Positions 12,480 to 16,257 of a DNA stretch of 16,257 nucleotides are shown here, piece by piece (within the stretch, counting starts at the first letter, position 1; every line of letters begins with the position of its first letter). The stretch is from RGIG8748 sp045646525. Its GTDB lineage: Bacteria; Bacillota; Clostridia; UMGS1810. Under the pieces are notes generated by a model. It worked only from the letters and a program-made list of their open reading frames with translations, was not told the origin of the DNA and did no database searches. Where the stretch lies: contig JAZRKX010000044.1 of assembly GCA_045646525.1 (NCBI GenBank), positions 1-16,257 on the forward strand. The letters are read 5' to 3'. Both the position numbers and the translations under genes were made by a program.

Positions 12480-12991
12480 TTGAATACCTTCTTAACCTTG
12501 TCCATAAACTCGTCGCGAAGCCTTTCGGCTGTGTTCGCCATAAACGGCTCTTCCGCAATACCTGTTGTTCTATGCCAAGCGCCGTCCTTAAAGTAGTACC
12601 ACCCATTCGGGTACTGCGAGCCATCGCCCTGCCCTTTGCCGTATGTTCCCCAATCGGAAACACCAAGCTCCGCTCTGTAGGGGTGGAATGGGTCGCCGCC
12701 GCTCTTGCCGCCGTTCTTCAAAGTTCCTGTACCGAACTCTATCCAAACAGCCGCCCCGCCCGCCGTGATTATGCCTTTGTTCCCTTCCCTATAGCCCATA
12801 ATTGAGCCAAGCGTTTCGCCTGTATCAACGTGGGTTAGGTACTCACAGGCATAGTCCTCGCCGTCCATACACATTACATCTATCAGTTCCCACAGCTTGA
12901 GGGTCAGCTTTCGCTTCTCCTTTTCAAGCTCTTTGATAAGAGTGTTAATACCTCTGTTTGTAAGGGAAACCGACAGCGTTTTAGATTGCAT
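12476..12991 (-). CDS. HK97 gp10-like neck/tail-joining protein (171 aa)
   Basis: Neck protein in the place of SPP1 gp16.1 / HK97 gp10. The N-terminal helix (INTLIKELEKEKRKLTLKLW), the central GGAAVWIEFGTGTLKNGG and the end of the protein (EEPFMANTAERLRDEFMDKV) are typical of this group: 'WIEFGTG' and 'PFM' are the usual landmarks. A polar insertion of about 40 residues with Gly, Trp and Tyr (WGTYGKGQGDGSQYPNGWYY) lies between them, as in several Firmicutes prophages. The gene overlaps the previous one by 11 bases and has GAGGT 7 bases upstream. Confidence 0.82.
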   Translation of the reverse strand: MQSKTLSVSLTNRGINTLIKELEKEKRKLTLKLWELIDVMCMDGEDYACEYLTHVDTGETLGSIMGYREGNKGIITAGGAAVWIEFGTGTLKNGGKSGGDPFHPYRAELGVSDWGTYGKGQGDGSQYPNGWYYFKDGAWHRTTGIAEEPFMANTAERLRDEFMDKVKKVFK

Positions 12992-13448
12992 TGGAAACCT
13001 CGGCTTCTTTGAGCAGATAGGTTATGTAGCCAAAGGACTTGCTCACCCTCTGTACCCAATGAGTGTATGGTACTTCGCTCCAAGTGTCAGAGATAAGGTC
13101 GTACCTCATTATCTTTCCGTCCTTGATAGCGTAGTCTTTAGAGCTATAGGTCTTTTCAGCGTCATAAGGCTCTACATCGCCCAAACACAGCCACACCACG
13201 GAAGATGTGTCAATCGGGCAATCCAGTTCGTCAGTTACGACTTTGACCGCATAACCATCTTCTATGCCAAACTGTTGAAGGGTAGCCGCACCTGTGGTCA
13301 GTCCAACCACCATCCTTGCTTGAACAGGGGTGTCATACACAGGGATGTTCTCGCCTGTGTAAAGACCATCAGCGTCTACGCCTGTTTCAAGTTCTTTTAA
13401 TAAGGCATAATAGATATAGGTTTTGTTGCGCTCGTTAAGCCGCCTCAT
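12981..13448 (-). CDS. Head closure / stopper-type connector protein (155 aa)
   Basis: Probably the second neck ring that closes the capsid until the tail attaches (SPP1 gp16 position). The N-terminal MRRLNERNKTYIYYALLKEL and GLYTGENIPVYDTPVQARM, a central strand region (GIEDGYAVKVVTDELDCPID) and the C-terminal HWVQRVSKSFGYITYLLKEA fit phage connector proteins of Clostridia. It overlaps the preceding stop as TAATG, with no independent ribosome site needed. No catalytic motif is visible. The call is by position and general resemblance. Confidence 0.75.
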   Translation of the reverse strand: MRRLNERNKTYIYYALLKELETGVDADGLYTGENIPVYDTPVQARMVVGLTTGAATLQQFGIEDGYAVKVVTDELDCPIDTSSVVWLCLGDVEPYDAEKTYSSKDYAIKDGKIMRYDLISDTWSEVPYTHWVQRVSKSFGYITYLLKEAEVSNAI

Positions 13449-13771
13449 TAGCCCACCCTCGCAATCTGTATAATCTGCTTTAACAAGTCCTCGTCATCTA
13501 CTGTCGGGAAGTGCTTATGTATTCCGTTCTCGACAGACACGCTCTGTCCGTCTATGCCCTGCCTCAAGAAATATCTTGTGGCAAGTTTGCATTGAATGAC
13601 TTCGTATTTTTCGGGGACTTCTGTTACTGTGCAAGGAACGCCGAAGGGGTAGCGCTGTTTGAAAATAGCGTCTTTCGCATCGTCAAGGTACACAGCGATA
13701 AGCTCATTTGTCGCTTCCTTGATGTTTCCCAAACGGGTTTGCACATTTTGTATTTTTTCGGCATTGGTCAT
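13448..13771 (-). CDS. Head-tail connector / adaptor protein (107 aa)
   Basis: First ring below the portal, equivalent to SPP1 gp15 or HK97 gp6. It is helical with the family landmarks: EATNELIAVYLDDAKDAIFK, RYPFGVPCTVTEVPEKYE, CKLATRYFLRQGIDGQ and SVENGIHKHF. The 'RxxxRxGxxGQxxxxENGxxR' segment is common to gp6-like connectors. It lies directly after the major capsid gene. GAGGT is 8 bases before the ATG. Confidence 0.85.
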   Translation of the reverse strand: MTNAEKIQNVQTRLGNIKEATNELIAVYLDDAKDAIFKQRYPFGVPCTVTEVPEKYEVIQCKLATRYFLRQGIDGQSVSVENGIHKHFPTVDDEDLLKQIIQIARVG

Positions 13772-13799
13772 CGTGTGTACCTCAACTTGTTACTTGTTT

Positions 13800-14717
13800 T
13801 TAGGCAGAAGTGGTGCTTCTGTGGAGATAGATACCCTTGAGCTTATTCGCATAAACGAAAGCATCATACGCAAACCTGTAGTTCACCCTGTAGGCATCGG
13901 CTTCGATGTTCTGTTCGGGGCTGAATACACGGACGCTTCTGTGCTTCATTACCTTGAGAACTGCGGACGGATGGACTATCATAAAGTTGATGTCATATCC
14001 TGTGCAGGTATAGCCACCTGCTCCGCTTGCGGAAGAGGGCTGTGCAAGGGTGATTGCGGTGTTGAATCTCGTCTTGGGAACACGGATGATACGCATATCG
14101 TCATAGAACTCTACGTTGGTGTTCACGTTGTTCTCGCTGTTGATGATTCTGCGCTCAATCTTTTCTTTCAGTCCCATATAGCAGGTCGGAGAAACGAACA
14201 GGATTCGTCCTTCGTAGGGGACTTCGGCATCGTCCATCTCGGCTTCCGCTACATCTATCAGAGCGGGTACATCGGTAGTACCAACTGTGATGTTTGCGGG
14301 AGTACCCGACAGGATGTTGGAAGTTCCTGCGAGCTTGGCGAAGGTGTATGCGTCTATTTCGGGAACAGCGCTTACACGCTCGGTTTCGGACAGGGTGGAA
14401 GCGAGCGCCATAGACATACTTTCTTCGTCATCGAGAAAATCTATCTGTGTGCTACGTCCTCTATCTTTCGCTATCTGAAAACTCTCCCAAGTTCCAGTAG
14501 CGTTACCCATAACGTAGCCACCATCACGGCTATAGTCGCCCATAGCCACAGGGGTGTACTTGTAGACTTTGATTGTGTCCACGCCAGTCCATTCGACATT
14601 AGCGGTATCGAGGACAGCGGACAGGGACTCTCTCTTGTAGATTTCATCAAGAAGAGGGATGTACTTCTGTGCGAGCGTAAAGCTATTGCTCGGCGGCATT
14701 ACAACTGTAGTTGCCAT
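13800..14717 (-). CDS. Major capsid protein, HK97-fold (305 aa)
   Basis: Shell subunit. The N-terminus NSFTLAQKYIPLLDEIYKRE and LSAVLDTANVEWTGVDTIKV is typical of the coat proteins of Firmicutes siphoviruses that use a separate scaffold. A mid region (AKDRGRSTQIDFLDDEESM, then VPEIDAYTFAKLA) corresponds to the spine helix neighbourhood. The C-terminal INFMIVHPSAVLKVMKHRSV, RVFSPEQNIEADAYRVNYRF and YDAFVYANKLKGIYLH form the conserved final strands of the A-domain. No N-terminal delta domain or protease is encoded, consistent with the separate scaffold gene next to it. AAGGA lies about 10 bases before the ATG. Confidence 0.93.
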   Translation of the reverse strand: MATTVVMPPSNSFTLAQKYIPLLDEIYKRESLSAVLDTANVEWTGVDTIKVYKYTPVAMGDYSRDGGYVMGNATGTWESFQIAKDRGRSTQIDFLDDEESMSMALASTLSETERVSAVPEIDAYTFAKLAGTSNILSGTPANITVGTTDVPALIDVAEAEMDDAEVPYEGRILFVSPTCYMGLKEKIERRIINSENNVNTNVEFYDDMRIIRVPKTRFNTAITLAQPSSASGAGGYTCTGYDINFMIVHPSAVLKVMKHRSVRVFSPEQNIEADAYRVNYRFAYDAFVYANKLKGIYLHRSTTSA

Positions 14718-14736
14718 TTTTGTTTAGTCCTTTCTT

Positions 14737-15303
14737 TTACTTGAGTGGGGGCAGACCCATATAGCCTCTAATCTTGTTTTGCTCCATCTTCTGCGCGTCT
14801 ACCGCTGTTATCGGTGCGCCTGTGGGAAGATTAGGCTGTGCGTTAATGGTCTGCTCTTTTATTGCTTTGGTTTTGGAGTCAATAAATGCCTTGTGCGCTT
14901 CAAAGAACGTGTCCGAAACACCTTCGGGAAGGCTGTTTGCCATCGCTTTTGCGGTGTCGGGGTCAAACCCTGCGTCTATCAGCTTTGCAAAGTAAGTGTT
15001 GGTGCGCCTTTCAGCCTCATAAGCGCTTATCTTTGCTTCCATTTCGGCAAATCTTTCTGCCTGTTCCTGTTCTTTCCGTGTGGTTTCATCGAGAGTTTCC
15101 CGATATTTGCGTTTCCACTCGGCGGCATCCGAAGATACATTGTTGATGGTCTTTTTCTGCTTCTCGGAGTTTGCTTCTGCCTGTGCTTTCTCCGCTTCCA
15201 GTTTGGCTACCATCGCTTTAAGCTCTTCAAGAGTCGGCTCTTTCGGGGCTTCTGCCTGTACTTCTGCCTGTGCTACTGCTTCGTTCTTTACATCGTCTGC
15301 CAT
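14737..15303 (-). CDS. Phage scaffolding protein (188 aa)
   Basis: Internal scaffold that guides procapsid assembly and then leaves. The N-terminal about 30 residues are Ala/Glu/Gln-rich and disordered. Residues about 27-115 form a charged coiled coil (LEELKAMVAKLEAEKAQAEA, then KRKYRETLDETTRKEQEQAE). A helical C-terminal part follows (IDAGFDPDTAKAMANSL, then HKAFIDSKTKAIKEQTINA). The short end MGLPPLK is a common C-terminus in this family (DUF4355/GP20-like scaffolds). It sits directly before the capsid gene. AAAGGAG and AAGGA both precede the ATG. Confidence 0.9.
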   Translation of the reverse strand: MADDVKNEAVAQAEVQAEAPKEPTLEELKAMVAKLEAEKAQAEANSEKQKKTINNVSSDAAEWKRKYRETLDETTRKEQEQAERFAEMEAKISAYEAERRTNTYFAKLIDAGFDPDTAKAMANSLPEGVSDTFFEAHKAFIDSKTKAIKEQTINAQPNLPTGAPITAVDAQKMEQNKIRGYMGLPPLK

Positions 15304-15416
15304 TCCTTATTCTCCTTTGCGCTTTTGGGTCATCTCCGACCTTGTGATACGATTTTTGGGGTTTACTCCCCTGTGCGATTTAAGGCTTCTCTGCCTATAT
15401 GCGTAAGCTGTAAAAG
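15304..15416 (-). other. 113-base spacer before the scaffold gene with small hairpins
   Basis: This is a large gap for an otherwise overlapping morphogenesis operon. On the minus strand it contains short hairpins: GGGG-6-CCCC (15358-15371), GGTC-6-GACC (15328-15341) and AGGC-6-GCCT upstream of them. A mini-frame MTQKRKGE ends just before the scaffold ribosome site. No promoter, terminator T-run or convincing gene is seen. It may be an untranslated leader tuning scaffold/capsid translation or an RNA-processing site. Confidence 0.3.
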
Positions 15417-15968
15417 CTATTTGCTGAACTCTACCCAACAGCGACAGTTTATGTCCTCTTCGGGTATTCCGAATTGGCTTGGGTACTGCGCCCTATCGCC
15501 GTTGTACGTTACAAAATCCTCGTCTATCCCGACAGTCACGCCCTCAAGGTAGTCGTGCATATCACGCACCCTGTCATCAAGCATTGTGCGCCACGTTTTT
15601 TGCGTTGCGCCCGCCGCTTTCGCTCCTGTGTACTTGGCGGCGTTGTATATGCGGTGTGCGTCTGTGTCCAGTACCCTGTTGATGTCGTATGCTGTGCCGT
15701 TCTCAAAGTATTCGTTTAGGCGGTCTATGTAGTTCTTGCCGTCAAAGCGTTCCTCTATGACCGCCCGCATTTCCTGTGTGTTGGGCTTTATGTTTGTGCC
15801 AAGCTCTTCGTTAAGCTCGTCTGTCCCAAAGACATAAGCCATCACGAACAGGTCTGTTACCTCGTCTATGAAGTAGCCCTTTCTTCGTTTGCGCCCTTCG
15901 GGGTCATCTTCCGAAGCCTCTATCTCGGTCTTGAGAATATTCAGTTCATCAAACGGAAACAGCTTCAT
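15417..15968 (-). CDS. Minor head protein, phage Mu F / SPP1 gp7 family (183 aa)
   Basis: Minor capsid protein that enters the procapsid with the portal and assists assembly or DNA ejection. The family signature is at the C-terminus, residues about 124-179: TWRTMLDDRVRDMHDYLEG, then a Gly turn and PSQFGIPEEDINCRCWV with the conserved 'R..H..L.G' and 'I.CRC' elements. The N-terminal part is helical and charged (DDPEGRKRRKGYFIDEV). At 183 residues it is short for the family. The ATG at 15968 is preferred (AGAGGA about 5 bases upstream) over a TTG at 15989 whose GGAG is only one or two bases away. It overlaps the preceding gene by 20 bases. Confidence 0.87.
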   Translation of the reverse strand: MKLFPFDELNILKTEIEASEDDPEGRKRRKGYFIDEVTDLFVMAYVFGTDELNEELGTNIKPNTQEMRAVIEERFDGKNYIDRLNEYFENGTAYDINRVLDTDAHRIYNAAKYTGAKAAGATQKTWRTMLDDRVRDMHDYLEGVTVGIDEDFVTYNGDRAQYPSQFGIPEEDINCRCWVEFSK

Positions 15969-16257
15969 CGACTTCCTCTGCAAGTCCAAGCTCCTTTAGT
16001 AGCTCCGCTCTTGTCCTTGTAACTACCTGTTCAGACCCGACAGGCATATCTTTGGCAAGCGGCAAGTCATAATAGAGCTTGATAGTTTTTATCTTGACAG
16101 GCTGTTTAATCCAGTCCTTGTAGGTAGGCTCGCCTTCTGCAAGTATCTCGTTCCACCTGTCTTTGCGTATCGTATATGTGAACTTCGGTAGCCCCTTGTA
16201 TATCTCGTCCACAGGGATGTCTGACATATCAAAGGGCAGTACAAAGCCGTTCTTTCT
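15949..16257 (-). CDS. C-terminal end of an upstream head gene, possibly portal (partial)
   Basis: The frame is open to the window edge (10 more codons, RKNGFVLPFD, before an ATG at 16227). No ribosome site precedes that ATG, so it is most likely an internal methionine of a longer protein cut by the window. About 102 residues are visible: mixed, with KGLPKFTYTIRKDRWNEIL, then IKQPVKIKTIKLYYDLPLA and a C-terminal TRAELLKELGLAEEVDEAVS. Gene order (portal, Mu F-like, scaffold, capsid) and a C-terminal 'R..LL.ELGL..E' helix of the kind seen at portal ends suggest the portal protein, but no portal core motif is in the window. A separate small gene is the alternative. Confidence 0.5.
   Translation of the reverse strand, partial: RKNGFVLPFDMSDIPVDEIYKGLPKFTYTIRKDRWNEILAEGEPTYKDWIKQPVKIKTIKLYYDLPLAKDMPVGSEQVVTRTRAELLKELGLAEEVDEAVSV

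Noticed and set aside
12045..12596. 183-codon plus-strand frame opposite the neck genes
   Set aside because: It spans three well-supported minus-strand genes with overlapping starts and has no domain or ribosome site of its own.
13659..14744. 361-codon open frame on the plus strand opposite the capsid gene
   Set aside because: It lies exactly antisense to the well-supported major capsid gene, has no convincing ribosome site and gives a Cys-rich low-plausibility protein. The frame is a codon-usage shadow.
14779..15552. 257-codon plus-strand frame opposite the scaffold gene
   Set aside because: Its extreme Phe/Cys/Leu content results from reading the antisense of Glu/Lys/Ala-rich coiled-coil codons. 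It crosses a gene boundary and has no promoter.

Overview
The window is a contiguous piece of a tailed-phage (siphovirus) genome or prophage, with every supported gene on the minus strand, so transcription runs from high to low coordinates. Strong AAGGAG/GGAGGT-type ribosome sites, tightly overlapping stops and starts (ATGA, TAATG), a CHAP plus PG_binding_1 endolysin, and an SPP1-like head-neck gene order point to a Firmicutes host. Several small genes look like those of phages of gut Clostridia. The host assignment is inference: no host gene, tRNA or integrase is present.

Reading in the direction of transcription, positions 16257 to 11557 hold the head and neck module. It comprises the end of an upstream gene cut by the window edge (possibly the portal), a Mu F/SPP1 gp7-like minor head protein, a scaffold, the major capsid protein, three to four connector/stopper/terminator proteins and the major tail protein. 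Positions 11495 to 4092 hold the tail module: two tail-assembly chaperone frames joined by a perfect -1 slippery heptamer (GGGAAAC, 11163-11169), a 718-residue tape measure protein, a small Dit-position protein, a Tal/baseplate hub protein and an 836-residue receptor-binding/tip protein with a DUF859-like N-terminal part. Positions 4079 to 2741 hold five small accessory genes, one encoding a membrane-anchored coiled coil. Positions 2671 to 1686 hold the holin and endolysin. The late operon ends at a 14-bp perfect hairpin with a T-run (1620-1659).

The 291-base gap from 1395 to 1685 is the most interesting part. After the late terminator comes a 9-bp inverted repeat touching the -35 box, then a near-consensus promoter with an extended -10 element (TTGACA, 17 bp, TATCAT). 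Its predicted transcript begins almost exactly at a segment able to pair with the 5' arm of an intrinsic terminator that lies immediately before the next gene. This is the architecture of a riboswitch or attenuator: mutually exclusive antiterminator and terminator, with two extra hairpins between. I do not recognise it as a known class. It controls a second operon of a Cys-rich protein of unknown function, a protein with two helix-turn-helix domains, and a protein resembling the N-terminal part of phage replication initiators, so it probably starts the early/replication region.

No rRNA, tRNA, CRISPR array, insertion sequence, integrase or attachment site was seen. The long plus-strand open frames are shadows of the real genes.
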